Source of the DNA: Micropterix aruncella
Taxonomy: Eukaryota; Arthropoda; Insecta; Lepidoptera; Micropterigidae
NCBI GenBank assembly: GCA_944548615.1
Contig: OX155960.1
Location: forward strand, 28,397,798-28,461,797
Length of the DNA: 64,000 nt
Direction of reading: 5' to 3'
The translations under genes and the position numbers were made by a program. This document shows, in pieces, positions 11,782-21,366 of this stretch. Under the pieces are notes generated by a model that did not search any database, was not told the origin of the DNA, and saw only the letters and a list, made by a program, of their open reading frames with translations. Within the stretch, counting starts at the first letter, position 1. Each line of letters starts with the position of its first letter.

Positions 11782-11796
11782 ACTGTTAGTCAGAGT
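11782..11796 (+). repeat. Target-site duplication, 3' copy, of the first R1 element
   Basis: ACTGTTAGTCAGAGT, identical to 9984-9998. It is followed by TAATGGGCCC, which is the reverse complement of the 3' end of the R module, not by the expected GCACAGTC. Confidence 0.75.
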
Positions 11797-14751
11797 TAAT
11801 GGGCCCTTGCTGGGGAGTTGCTGGGCCCTTGCTGAGTTGGCCACGAAGACCCATTCTGTTCAGGGTAGGTCACACTCACGGGTCAACACCTATCCGACGG
11901 CCTCCACGCATGAAGTGCGAGCCTGGGTAGGACTTTGGCCTTATTTATTTATTTCGGGAAACATACAGCGCTTCATTAATTATTACTAATTATTCTAATA
12001 CACAGTTTCGCTGGCCGATTAATTGTTTCCTACATTATTTTCTTATACGGTAGATCAAAAATTGCATTGCACTAAATTAAATTAAATTGCAATTGAACTA
12101 TTGTAAGGATAGGAAAGGAGAGGGATGGGATATATATAGGATAGGATATAGATATTCAAATTATATTCACTGTGTAATCACTTCCTAGACGCCTAGTGAG
12201 CTAAGGACAGCTTCGCTGAATTTAGGTTGATTCAGGTAAAAAATGTCGATATCTACGAATCGTCTATTATATGTGGTCATCAAGCGGTGCATAACAGAGT
12301 TTTGGGCGTAACTAGTATTCACACGAGGGATTTCGAACGTACGAGGAGAGCGAACCTTTCGTGGTGGAACTAACAACGACAGTTTATTTACCAAATGAGG
12401 GCTATCAATTTTGTTGTGAATTATTTTATGCAATAATATCATATCAGCCGCTGTGCGGCGGTCTTCCAGTGAACACATACTGAAATAGTTCAGCCTGCTC
12501 TCGTAGGTTCCAAGTCCCAAGTGCTCACGATAGTCCAGGTATCTAGTAAAACGTCTTTGGACGCCCTCCACCCTATTTTTATACACGCCATATTGCGGAT
12601 TCCAAATCTGCGATGCGAACTCTAAGGTGCTACGAACATAGGAAAAGTAAAGCGTTTTAAAGATGTTAATATTCGAGAATGGTTTACATATTCTATTAAC
12701 AAAACCCAGTGTCCTCAACGCCTTGCTAACAATACAGTTGATGTGTTGATCGAACGTCAGCTTTTTATCCAGTTGTACCCCAAGATCTCGAATGCACTGA
12801 ACTTCAGGGATATATTCACCATTCACGCGGTATTTGAAGTTGATGCTATCCTTTTTGCGACTGAATATAATGCTATTACATTTGGTAGCATTTAAAGTGA
12901 GCTTATTTTTCACGCAATATTCGAAGAGTCGATCAATATCTGTCTGAATATGGAGGCAATCAGCCATGCTATCCACTTGAGCATAGACTTTGAGATCATC
13001 CGCGTATAATATATAACGTCCTCTGGTGAAGCATAAGCCAATGTCAAATATATAAGCGTTAAACAGTAAAGGACCTAAATGAGAGCCCTGCGGAACTCCA
13101 GAAGGGACTGTCGCGAAGTTAGACCTGAAACCACCAACTGCTACAGCCTGGTGCCGGTTTGTGATATAAGAGGAAATCCACCTAAAAAGGTCTCCGTGCA
13201 CTCCCAGCCTCCTTAATTTATAAAGAAGAATCGGGTGATCAACCCGATCGAATGCCTTAGCGAAGTCTGTGTAGATGGCGTCCACTTGTTTTCGCCCGTC
13301 CATGGTCATTAGGATAAAGTTAGTATATTCCGCCAAGTTTGATACTACCGAACGCTGCTTGAGAAATCCGTGTTGCTCAGCAGGTAGAAAAGTTGCAATA
13401 TATGGATATAGCTGTGAGTATACCACCTTTTCGAACAGTTTACTTAAGACAGAAAGAATTGATATGGGCCTATAGTTGCTAACTGTGTTTTTACAGCCTG
13501 CTTTATGAATCGGGACTATGAGTGCCTCTTTCCACTTTCTAGGGAAGATTCCTTGAGCTAACGACAGGCGGAAAATCATAGAAAGAGGGCGTGTTAGCTG
13601 AAGGGCACAATTTTTTACGAAGACGGGGGGGACTAAATCACTTCCAGCGCCTTTATTCACATCCAGGTCCCGAATGCATTTGAGTACAAACTCCTCAGTG
13701 ATGGCAATAGAACCCATGCTGTTGGAGCTCAAGCAGTCGCTTGTCGTTGCTGTTGTTGAACCGGATGGTTGGAAGGTTGGTTCAGATGATGTGCTATCTT
13801 TGCTAATATCGCTCTGTGCTGAGCTTCTATTCGAGTATACGGTTTGAAAGTACCGGCAGAAAAATTCACAAATTTCTGGCCCATCAGTAGCGACTTGGCC
13901 GTCATAGTTCACACACTGAGGTATACTATTTCCGTTACGCACAGACTTGATGTATGACCAGAATTTTTTTTGGTCCTTCTCGATATTGCACTGTGCGTGC
14001 GAAATAAAGCTTGCGTAACATTGCTTTTGAAGAGCCTTACCCCGGCGTCGCAAGAGCGCAAATGAGTCGTAATCCAAGGGGTTACCGTATCGTTTCCACC
14101 TTCTGTGGAATTTTGACTTCTCCTTTAGGATATTTATTAAGGCTGGGGAGAACCAACGCGGGTGTGCCGATTTGTAAGATGATTGGTATGGAACATAAAG
14201 CTCAATTGCCTCGTTTATAGCTTTATAGAAATTGTCCACCGCTGTGTCTACGGGACGATTTGCAATTAAGTCATTCCAGTTGATGTTTGTTAGGTAATTT
14301 TTAATATCTGGGTAATCGGCTTTGTAAAATTTATATACTAGTCGCGGTGGTTCGCGCAATAATGTTAGTAAAGCATTCCCGATATCCACGATTAGCGATG
14401 GATGATGAGAGTCCTCTGGTACTAATGGATCAGTGGCGCGGGTGACTTGGACTTGGGTGTTGGATAGAACAACATCTAGCCAGCGACCCTTTTCATTGGC
14501 AATACCGTTAAATTGGTCTAGACCGGCGAATGAGATGGAGTCAACGAAAGAAGCACTGATCGTATCCAATCTACCTGCACATTGCTTAGCTAAGCTATCA
14601 TGTTTAATCTCCCATGTAATATTCGGCAGGTTCAGATCCCCGATGGTTATGTTCTTATGGTTAGTTTCCCCTGGGAAACAACCTTCTGGCGCTCCTGGAC
14701 GGTCTGCGCACCGTCCGGCGTAAGCCAATCGACTGTGTTCTCTGACTAACA
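11797..14751 (-). repeat. LR repeat R module, inverted and split by a LINE
   Basis: Read on the minus strand, 14751-14657 gives GTTAGTCAGAGAACACAGTCGATTGG through GGGGAAACTA. After the inserted LINE the module resumes at 11944 and ends in GGGCCCATTA at 11797. Both halves align with the R modules of copies A, C and D. There is a small duplication, GGGCCCTTGCTG, at about 11801-11838. No L module is attached. The module starts exactly at the R1 target boundary. Confidence 0.8.
11945..14656 (-). mobile_element. CR1/Jockey-group LINE, 5'-truncated, nested in an R module
   Basis: On the minus strand the element starts inside the endonuclease domain, carries the whole RT, and ends in a (AAATA)n-like tail seen on the plus strand as TTATTTATTTATTT at 11941-11954. 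Both ends are fixed by the surrounding R module, which is interrupted here and continuous elsewhere. A CTTA at each edge may be a short target duplication. The insertion is younger than the rearranged R module it interrupts. Confidence 0.85.
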
Positions 14752-14752
14752 T
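12185..14752 (-). CDS. LINE endonuclease(partial)-reverse transcriptase
   Basis: An uninterrupted 855-codon frame. Residues 1 to about 30 come from the repeat. The LINE part begins just before the endonuclease motif GDLNLPNITW (38-47) and includes SHHPSL (about 115-120). RT motifs are NYRPIS (426-431), TDFAKAFDRVDH (495-506), SGVPQGSHLGPLLFN (551-565) and catalytic YADD (583-586). The C-terminal region is typical of CR1/Jockey-group LINEs, with no RNase H seen. The N-terminal endonuclease half is lost to 5' truncation, so the product could polymerise but probably not cut DNA. No stop or frameshift in the LINE part argues for a recent insertion. A related C-terminal fragment lies at 31604-31969. 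The clade name is uncertain. Confidence 0.85.
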   Translation of the reverse strand: MLVREHSRLAYAGRCADRPGAPEGCFPGETNHKNITIGDLNLPNITWEIKHDSLAKQCAGRLDTISASFVDSISFAGLDQFNGIANEKGRWLDVVLSNTQVQVTRATDPLVPEDSHHPSLIVDIGNALLTLLREPPRLVYKFYKADYPDIKNYLTNINWNDLIANRPVDTAVDNFYKAINEAIELYVPYQSSYKSAHPRWFSPALINILKEKSKFHRRWKRYGNPLDYDSFALLRRRGKALQKQCYASFISHAQCNIEKDQKKFWSYIKSVRNGNSIPQCVNYDGQVATDGPEICEFFCRYFQTVYSNRSSAQSDISKDSTSSEPTFQPSGSTTATTSDCLSSNSMGSIAITEEFVLKCIRDLDVNKGAGSDLVPPVFVKNCALQLTRPLSMIFRLSLAQGIFPRKWKEALIVPIHKAGCKNTVSNYRPISILSVLSKLFEKVVYSQLYPYIATFLPAEQHGFLKQRSVVSNLAEYTNFILMTMDGRKQVDAIYTDFAKAFDRVDHPILLYKLRRLGVHGDLFRWISSYITNRHQAVAVGGFRSNFATVPSGVPQGSHLGPLLFNAYIFDIGLCFTRGRYILYADDLKVYAQVDSMADCLHIQTDIDRLFEYCVKNKLTLNATKCNSIIFSRKKDSINFKYRVNGEYIPEVQCIRDLGVQLDKKLTFDQHINCIVSKALRTLGFVNRICKPFSNINIFKTLYFSYVRSTLEFASQIWNPQYGVYKNRVEGVQRRFTRYLDYREHLGLGTYESRLNYFSMCSLEDRRTAADMILLHKIIHNKIDSPHLVNKLSLLVPPRKVRSPRTFEIPRVNTSYAQNSVMHRLMTTYNRRFVDIDIFYLNQPKFSEAVLSSLGV

Positions 14753-14758
14753 ATTGAG

Positions 14759-15424
14759 ATGTCAACCACAACGGGCGAACCCGTCACCGCAGGACGTTTT
14801 AACGATTCATCGTTCTATTGACCGTGCAGTGAGCGTAGAAGACTTAGGACATAACAAATCCGACGTCTAGCTACGCCACAACCCATTAGAGACCAACGCC
14901 TTACCGCGAGTAGCCAGGTATGTTACCTGGCGGGCGGCACTCGCGCCCTAACTACCAATTGTGACCAGATTTCTCCGGTCTCTCGATTGGTTCCGAGTTC
15001 GAGGTCGCTTGCGCGGTCCTCTCCCTTACGAAGCGGTGAAACGGAGTGTACCGAATCTATCGCGGACCAAGGCGTCCTTTGCCCGACTCTGAACCGGGAT
15101 CAGATGGCCAATGGTCATTTCAAGAGCAGTCGCCGTAAGGTAGACAACCACCCCCGCTCTATAGGAAACAATACAGTTCCCAGACTCCCCCGATTGTTAG
15201 TCGGAGAGCACAATCGATTGGCTTGCGCCGCTCGGTGCGCAGACCGTCCAGGAGCGCCAGAGGATTGAATTCCCAGGGGAGACTGGTTGACCCAGTGTCC
15301 TACCCAGTCTCGCACCCCATGCGTGGAGGCCATCGGATGGGTGTTGACCCGTGAGTGTGACCGACCCTGAAAACAGAATAGGTCTTCGTGGCCAACTCAG
15401 CAAGGGCACATTAGCTCCCAAACT
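14759..15424 (+). repeat. LR repeat, copy C (complete L plus R)
   Basis: Starts near GAGATGTCAACCACAACGGG and ends ACATTAGCTCCC. The L/R boundary reads ATTGTTAGTCGGAG at about 15192-15205 and is uninterrupted. It directly abuts the 3' end of the second R1 element. A frame at 14987-15268 is open across the boundary and stops at the same place as in copies A and D. Confidence 0.85.
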
Positions 15425-15430
15425 AACAGT
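15417..15430 (-). repeat. Target-site duplication, 3' copy, of the second R1 element
   Basis: On the minus strand ACTGTTAGTTTGGG, 14 bases, repeated at 19594-19607 at the 5' end of the element. Fourteen bases is the length known for R1 insertions. Confidence 0.85.
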
Positions 15431-15914
15431 TTAGAGTTTCAAGGCGATAGGTGAGGGCAGCAAACCCCGCCCACCGCCCGGGCAGTTATAACGACGAGGG
15501 TCGTCTTGTCTGCCCGGGATGTCGTGCTACGACAACCCTGCGCGTACCAGAAGGGTAGAACGCGCAGGGGGTGAAATAGGGTAAACCACCCCCCCCCCCG
15601 TACCGCCCCGAGAACCCATTTATTTATAATAATAAAAGAATTTACAAAGTAAAAATTTACAAAAATAATACTAAATTTACCATATTCACAAAATAAAAAA
15701 AAAAATAAAACAACAAATAACAAATTTAGGGCCGGTAAGCGGGGTAGAGGACGCTCCAGAAACGATGATGGTGGAGGCGCACGGTCCGTGGGCAGGTCTC
15801 GGAGCAGCCACGGGGGGGAGGAATCCCTGGATCCTGCAAATAACGAAACGCCCTTCGGGGCGGTAAAGAGACGGACACAAAGACGGGCACTTCGGGCTGG
15901 AAGTAGCCGCCGAA
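15431..15914 (-). promoter_or_regulatory. R1 3' UTR, copy 2, same two hairpins
   Basis: Hairpin 1 arms are 15560-15569 and 15536-15545; hairpin 2 arms are 15510-15518 and 15477-15485. In hairpin 1 one C-G pair of copy 1 is a T-A pair here (CCCTGCGCGT with ACGCGCAGGG), so pairing is kept. The loop ACCCTTCTGGT is unchanged. A poly-C/G run at 15587-15600 and an A/T-rich stretch at 15626-15725 lie between ORF2 and the hairpins. Confidence 0.6.
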
Positions 15915-18900
15915 TCACGCCACCAAGGAAGAGGGTACCCCCTGGGGGGTATCCCGAGGCCTCATGCTTTCCCAAGAAGCCACCCAGTGCTCCACAAGCT
16001 CGCCAAACGACTGGAATCAGCTCCTACAACTGACCAGATCCGGGTACCAAATCGGAGAGCGCCCAACGCACGCGCCCACTGCATCCATCAATTTCTCCCG
16101 TGCAGCCGCTAGAATTGGGCAAGACCAAATTACGTGTTCCGCAGTTTGGCGACCATACCCACAGGCGCAACGGGGGTCATCGGCAAGTCCAAAGTCAAAT
16201 AGTTTGGCTCTGAACTCTCCGTGGCTCCCAACCAGCTGCGTGGTATGGTGGTTGAACCGCAGAAACGAATTTGCATCCGCACTGCGACGGACGGGAAAAA
16301 GCAATGGGTGAGGCGGCCCGTACCCCCGGCGTCCCATCTAGCCTGCCAGACACGCAAGGACTCCACCCGAATCAGGCGGGCAAACTCCCCAGCTCGGTGC
16401 GCCACCGGGTCGATCGACAGGCCATGAAGGACTACCGGCTCGCCCCGGCGGTACCGCGACAACGCTGCTCGCTCCAGAATCTCCAGGTCAATCGGCAGAA
16501 CGCCAGCGATGACGGGTAACGCAAGAGTGGACGTCGTTCTGTACGCCCCGGTCAGGGCCACGAGAGGGATGCGCTGTCCGCGCAGCAGCGCGACACGCGT
16601 CGCCTCAGGAACAGCAGACTCCGTCCAAGCGCGTGCGGCATAAGTCGCACGCGGGACGAAGACGCCCTTATAGATAGTCATGACCGCCGGGAAACGAATT
16701 CCCCAGTCGGCCCGACTCACTCCGCGGAGCGCAAAGAATAGATCCCGGGATTTTTCGGCTGTAATCTTTGCGTGCGAAAGAAAGGAAAGGGAAGCCGTAA
16801 GCGTCACCCCCAGGTATCGAACGGTGGCCGGGAAGGATACCGGGCGACCGTTCATCCTGATGACAGGGTTCCGCTTAAGATGTCCCTTCAGGAGAAGCGC
16901 CTGAGTTTTCGTCGGAGAGAAGGTGAGTCTGTTTCGCTGACCCCATCCGAGGATCAGGTCCAGCGAGTCAGCCACCCTTCTCTCGACCTCTGCGCGACTC
17001 CTGCCGCCCACCAGGAGAAGAGCGTCGTCTGCATAAGCGCTGACGGTGCACCCCTCCGGGTAAGGTAGACCGAGGAAATCATCAAAGAGAATGTTCCAAA
17101 GGCTAGGACCCAACACTGACCCCTGTGGACAGCCCATGGTCGGGGTTTTGGTGACGCTGGTCGGGCCGTACCTCAGAGTGTCAGATCTGTCTGAAAAGTA
17201 GCTCCTCACTACTTTCAACAAATTGTTCGGGCACAGGCGGGCGCGAAGCTTGCATATAAGCATCGGCCACCACGCGTTGTCGAATGCACCGGAGATATCC
17301 AAAAATACGCCAACCACGTAGCGGCCGTCGTAGTTGCGGACCCAGTTTTTCGCAAACAGGATGGCGTCCTCCGTGCTTTTCCCTCGGGTAAAGCCAAACT
17401 GACGCTCGTTCTGGGGAGACAGAGTCCTCTCCAGCCGTTCGCGCACAAGCACTTCGAGCACCTTACCCATTATGGGAAGGAGCGTGATGGGCCTGTACGC
17501 TTTCGGATCCGAGCGCGGCTTGTCGTTACCTTTGGGAATCACCCGCAGGAGGCCAGCCTTCCAGCATAATGGGAAATGACCGTCCCTAATGCATTTCTGC
17601 ATCAGGACAGTCACCTCCCATCTTGCGAATTCCCACACCCGCTTCACTATATCAGACGTAAAGTTGTCTATCCCCGGTGCCTTTCTGCGCGATAGCGACC
17701 CGATGATGGTGCCGACCTCGTCCGCTGTTACCTCTGACAGATCAGGTACGCGCGAGTCTACGGCAATAAGCCGCCGCAACTGCGCGTGGTGGGGATCGTC
17801 ATTGTCATTCCGATCCGATGGACACAAAGAACCGAGGAGAACTGAAAGAGTGCCTTCGGTGTCAAGCGGGGTGGAAGTACCCTCGACAATGCTAGAGAGG
17901 TAGTTCCCACCCCGCTTGGCACCTTTGTCGATGACGTTCTTCATGTCCCATGGGTTTGCATTCCCAACTTCGTTAACCCATGTACGCCAGGAATCAGTCT
18001 TGGCACGCCTAATAGCGGCGTGGTAGACGCTCCGAGCCGATCTCAGGGACTCCCGAAGTACCTCAACACGCTCAGGGGGAAGAGAACCCCTGCGGGCTTC
18101 CCCCATGCGGCGGTACGCTTGCCGGAAGCACCTGCGAAGGTCGGATATTTCCGGAGACCACCACGGGGCCGTAAAGCCGCCGAAGGGCCTCCTCCGACCG
18201 AGGACCGACTCGCAGGCCGAGGCAACTGCCTCATGAAGTGCAACACTAAGTGCCTCGGCCGAATTGGAGTGAGGGGACGGGAACCGGGAGAGCCTCTCAC
18301 AGAGGGACTCCCCAAAACGGTCCCAGTCCACATCCGAGGTGCGGTACGCCCATTCCGAGGGGGACGGGGGATTCACACGGCGGCCAATGTCGAAGGTCAC
18401 TAGTCTATGGTCTGAGGAAGACGACGATTCGTGGACGGTCCAGTTCATCAGCTCCCGGGCGAATCCAGGGGAGCACAGCGTCAAATCCACATTGCTGGAC
18501 CCGCCGGGGCCACAGAAGGTCCGGGGCTGCCCGGGGGAGTTGACAATATGCAACCCATAGGTCGCTATCAGCTCCTCGACAGCCTCGGCTCTTCCCTTCG
18601 CGACCCTGTCCAGGCGGTCCAGGTTGCCGTCGTCGTGCCAGGACGGGGAGCGGGCATTAAAATCGCCCGCTACCACTACCGGCCGACCCCGAAGAGCGTC
18701 AAGGGCCGCGGCGAGTTCAGCAATGTAGGCGTCCACAGCCTCGCCAAACTGGAAGTAGACGCTGATGAAGTAGCAGTCCACATCGTTGATAACTATGGAC
18801 GCGCAGGCGAGGTGCTCACTGGAGAGCCGATCCAGGAACAGGGGAGGCGGGAGAGACGAACTCACCGCGATCCCTGCCATGGGTCGGTGCCCCTTCTCGA

Positions 18901-19081
18901 GCACAACGCACCGCCCGTCTATACCCCGGGTTTTACCGAGGAACGTGTACTGATCCTGCACAAACGCCACTCCAATACCCATCGTCTCAAGCGTGCGACC
19001 GAATTCGGCCGTTACAGCCCGGCTTCTCTGCAGATTCAGTTGCGCGCAACTTATCATTAGTTGGGGACTATGCCCCGCCAT
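15915..19081 (-). pseudogene. R1-clade ORF2: AP-endonuclease and reverse transcriptase, broken
   Basis: The frame starts at ATG 19081 inside the end of ORF1 (overlap 14 bases) and stays open for 983 codons. Endonuclease: QDQY (42-45), SVYFQF (107-112), GDFNARS (139-145), DLTL (199-202), SSDHRLVTF (222-230). RT: YRPITLLP (529-536), FLDISGAFD (593-601), CPQGSVLGP (651-659), catalytic YADD (683-686). Near 16262-16280 a net loss of 4 bases relative to copy 1 shifts the frame. The shifted frame carries the zinc knuckle CACGYG..EHVIWSC and meets a TGA at 16017-16019. Beyond it, sequence alignable to copy 1 runs to the native TGA at 15915-15917. Without these lesions the length would be about 1,055 residues, normal for R1 ORF2. 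Confidence 0.9.
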
Positions 19082-19688
19082 AGTTCGTGGTGGCTATCTC
19101 CCTGTCCACCGCGCGCTGATAGGCCGGACAGCCCGACGAGCCCGTCACGTGAGCTGCTTCCTTACGCAGACCCGAGCATGTGGCACACTTGGGGGGTGCC
19201 TCCTTAGCAGGGCAAGCCGACCTCTCGTGTCCCTTGCTGGCGCAATGTCCGCAGACTACCTCCTGCGAGCACTTCCCCTGGGTGTGCCCGAAATTGTGGC
19301 AGCGGAAACACCTCACCGCCCCGATGTAGTCACGCACTCTGCAAGAGTCCCAGTCCAGGAACACTCTCCCCTCCGCCACAAGCACCGCTCGCACCGCCGG
19401 GTGCACGATCCAAACACTTTGGACGACAGGGCCGTCCCTCTGGCCGAACGCGAACGCCCGGCGGGTCGAGCCTAGCGCAGTTGACTTATTCACCGAGCAG
19501 CGGCCCTCGAGGTTCTGCGACCAAATAAGCTCCTTTACCTCTCCTTCCTTTAGGTCCCGCGGAATGTCGTGGATAACAATCCGCGGAAATCGACCCAAAC
19601 TAACAGTCGGGGGAGTCTGAAAGTAGTACTGTTTCCTATAGAGGGAGGTGGTTGCGGACCTTACGGCGACTGCTCTTGAAATGACCAT
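19068..19688 (-). pseudogene. R1-clade ORF1 (gag-like, zinc knuckles), 5'-truncated
   Basis: A 206-codon frame. The first 31 or so codons are read from the L module. The retrotransposon part starts at 19593 with LGRFPRIVIHDIP. It carries two perfect CCHC knuckles of the form Cx2Cx4Hx4C, CFRCHNFGHTQGKC and CGHCASKGHERSAC, and then a looser third Cx2C..H..C group. This is the R1/TRAS ORF1 pattern, an RNA-binding protein that coats the element RNA. The N-terminal part of ORF1 is missing. The stop TAG overlaps the ORF2 start. Confidence 0.85.
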
Positions 19689-20045
19689 CGGCTACCCGAT
19701 TCTGGGTGAACAGCCGGACAAAGGACGCTGTGATCCGCGATAGATTCGGTAAACACCGTTTCACCGCTTCGTAAGGGAGAGGACCGCGCAAGCGACCTCG
19801 AACTCGTAACCAATCGAGAGACCGGAGTAATCTGGTCACAATTGGAAGTAAGGGCGTGAGTGTAGGCCCGCCGGGTAACACTCCTGGCTATCTCGCGGTT
19901 AAGGCGTTGGCCTCTTACGGGCTTGTGGCGAAGCTAGACGGTGGACTGTTTTGTCCTCTAGTCTTCTGCGCTCACTCCAGGGAGATAGAACGACTAATCG
20001 TTAAAACTTCCTGAGGTGACGGGCTCGCCCGCTGTAGTCGACAAC
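19594..20045 (-). repeat. LR repeat, L module of the second R1 locus, inverted
   Basis: On the minus strand it runs from GTTGTCGACTACAGCGGGCG at 20045 to CGACTGTTAGT and then the R1 element. Its last 14 bases, 19594-19607, are the 5' target duplication. Confidence 0.85.
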
Positions 20046-20050
20046 CCTAG

Positions 20051-20277
20051 TTGTAGTCAGAGTGCACAGTCGATTGGCTTACGCCGCACGGTGCGCAGAC
20101 CGTTCAGGAGAAGGTTGATTCCTAGGGAAAACTAGCCCTAAGGCCAGAGTCCTACCCGGGCTCGCACTTCATGCGTGGACGCCGCCGGATGGGTGTTGAC
20201 CCGTGAGTGTCACCAACCCTGATCAGAAGATCAACCCTGATCTTCGTGGCCAACTCAGCAAGGGCCTGTTAGCTCCC
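20051..20277 (+). repeat. LR repeat, R module only
   Basis: Starts TTGTAGTCAGAGTGCACAGTCGATTGG, exactly at the R1 target boundary, and ends CTGTTAGCTCCC. It lies next to an L module of opposite orientation. About 12 bp near 20113 are missing relative to copy A, and a small local duplication (TCAACCCTGATC) sits at 20215-20243. Confidence 0.8.
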
Positions 20278-20892
20278 TTATATCGTGAGCTACCAGTGTT
20301 GACTACACCAATTAAGAAGTGGATCAATAAATTGTTCCTAGAAGCAGAAACCGATTTTGCTGACAATTTCATTTATTTTTTATTTTTTCAAGTAGTTTTC
20401 TTTTATTTTGAGTATTTGTATACTCAATATCCGCACAAAAAAACTGCTTAAGGTTTAAAACTGATTGCAAGATCTACAAAGTAAAAAAAAAAATGATTTG
20501 TATACAATAATGATTTCATAATATTACCTTATAAGTGTTCTTATATTTACAATTATTATTTGATACTATTTATTATTATGATTAATATATTAATACATAA
20601 CTTCTTGACGGATATGATTATAACTGTTTTAATTTTAATTTCTGCGCCTTATTAATCTGAATTTTAATGCCTTTCGTTTAGTATGTCTCCTTGGCTTAGT
20701 AAGGTGCCACAGGTAGACTTCTAATTTTCAACATTTTTGTTTGAAATAATATTGTAAATTAGGTTTTAATTATATTTTGTTTTTTTTAAGTCGACGTTTA
20801 TATTTCGTTCATATAGTCGTTTATATATCGTTTTTAACAAGCTTTTATTTACCTTGCCATGTTTGTCAGTATGTTTATTTGGGTCAAATCTT
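20278..20892. other. AT-rich stretch, nothing recognised
   Basis: No open frame or repeat family identified. Confidence 0.35.
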
Positions 20893-21366
20893 GCAAGCAG
20901 AATTAGAACCATGTCCTCTTATCCTATGAAGTTGAAATTTTACATGTTGGTTCAGTTCCGATGACAATGCATTTTTATGGTAGGCATGACCTGATTCTGC
21001 ACCCAGTATTGGCCCCCGACGAGGGTACTCCTCAACAGACACGACATTTTGTATACGCATTCAATTATGATAGCCAGTTGTAAGTTTCATCATGAAATCG
21101 CTGCTGAGACCAGGGTTTGCTCCCGACGAGGGGACTCCTCAACGGCCAACAGCACAGTCACGAAATTTTTGTATACCCATTAAATTGTGATAGCCAGTTC
21201 TAAGTTTCACCATGACATGGTTGCTGCGCCCAGGGTTGGTTCCCTACGAGGGTACTCCTCAACGGTCAACAGCACAGACTCAAAATTTTGTATATGCATT
21301 CAATTATGATAGCCCGTTCTAAGTTTTACTATGACATGGCTGCTGCACACAGGGTTGGCCCGGGAC
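20893..21366 (+). repeat. Dispersed repeat with about three tandem ~120-bp units
   Basis: A lead-in, TCAGTTCCGATGACA..GGTA(G/A)GCATGACCTGATTCT, is followed by three units, each containing CCCAGNNTTGG/TTTG, CGACGAGGGNACTCCTCAA and GATAGCC(A/C)GTT(C/G)TAAGTTT. A single lead-in plus one unit recurs at 63655-63770. No coding frame. The element class is unknown. Confidence 0.75.

Larger units (their letters stand above)
15431..19593 (-). mobile_element. R1-clade non-LTR retrotransposon, near-full-length copy 2
   Basis: A minus-strand element of 4163 bp flanked by the 14-bp duplication ACTGTTAGTTTGGG. It carries the last two thirds or so of a gag-like ORF1, an overlapping ORF2 (endonuclease, RT, zinc knuckle) and a 3' UTR ending GCCTTGAAACTCTAA without poly(A). 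The 5' end lies within ORF1, so it is 5'-truncated. ORF2 has a frameshift and a premature stop. The family is the same as at 9999-11781. No 28S rDNA and no TTAGG telomere repeats surround it, so it is neither a standard R1 nor a TRAS/SART insertion. Confidence 0.92.

Noticed and set aside
15431..19593. Canonical R1 in 28S rDNA or a TRAS/SART telomere element
   Set aside because: No 28S sequence and no TTAGG arrays surround either copy. The target is the LR repeat.
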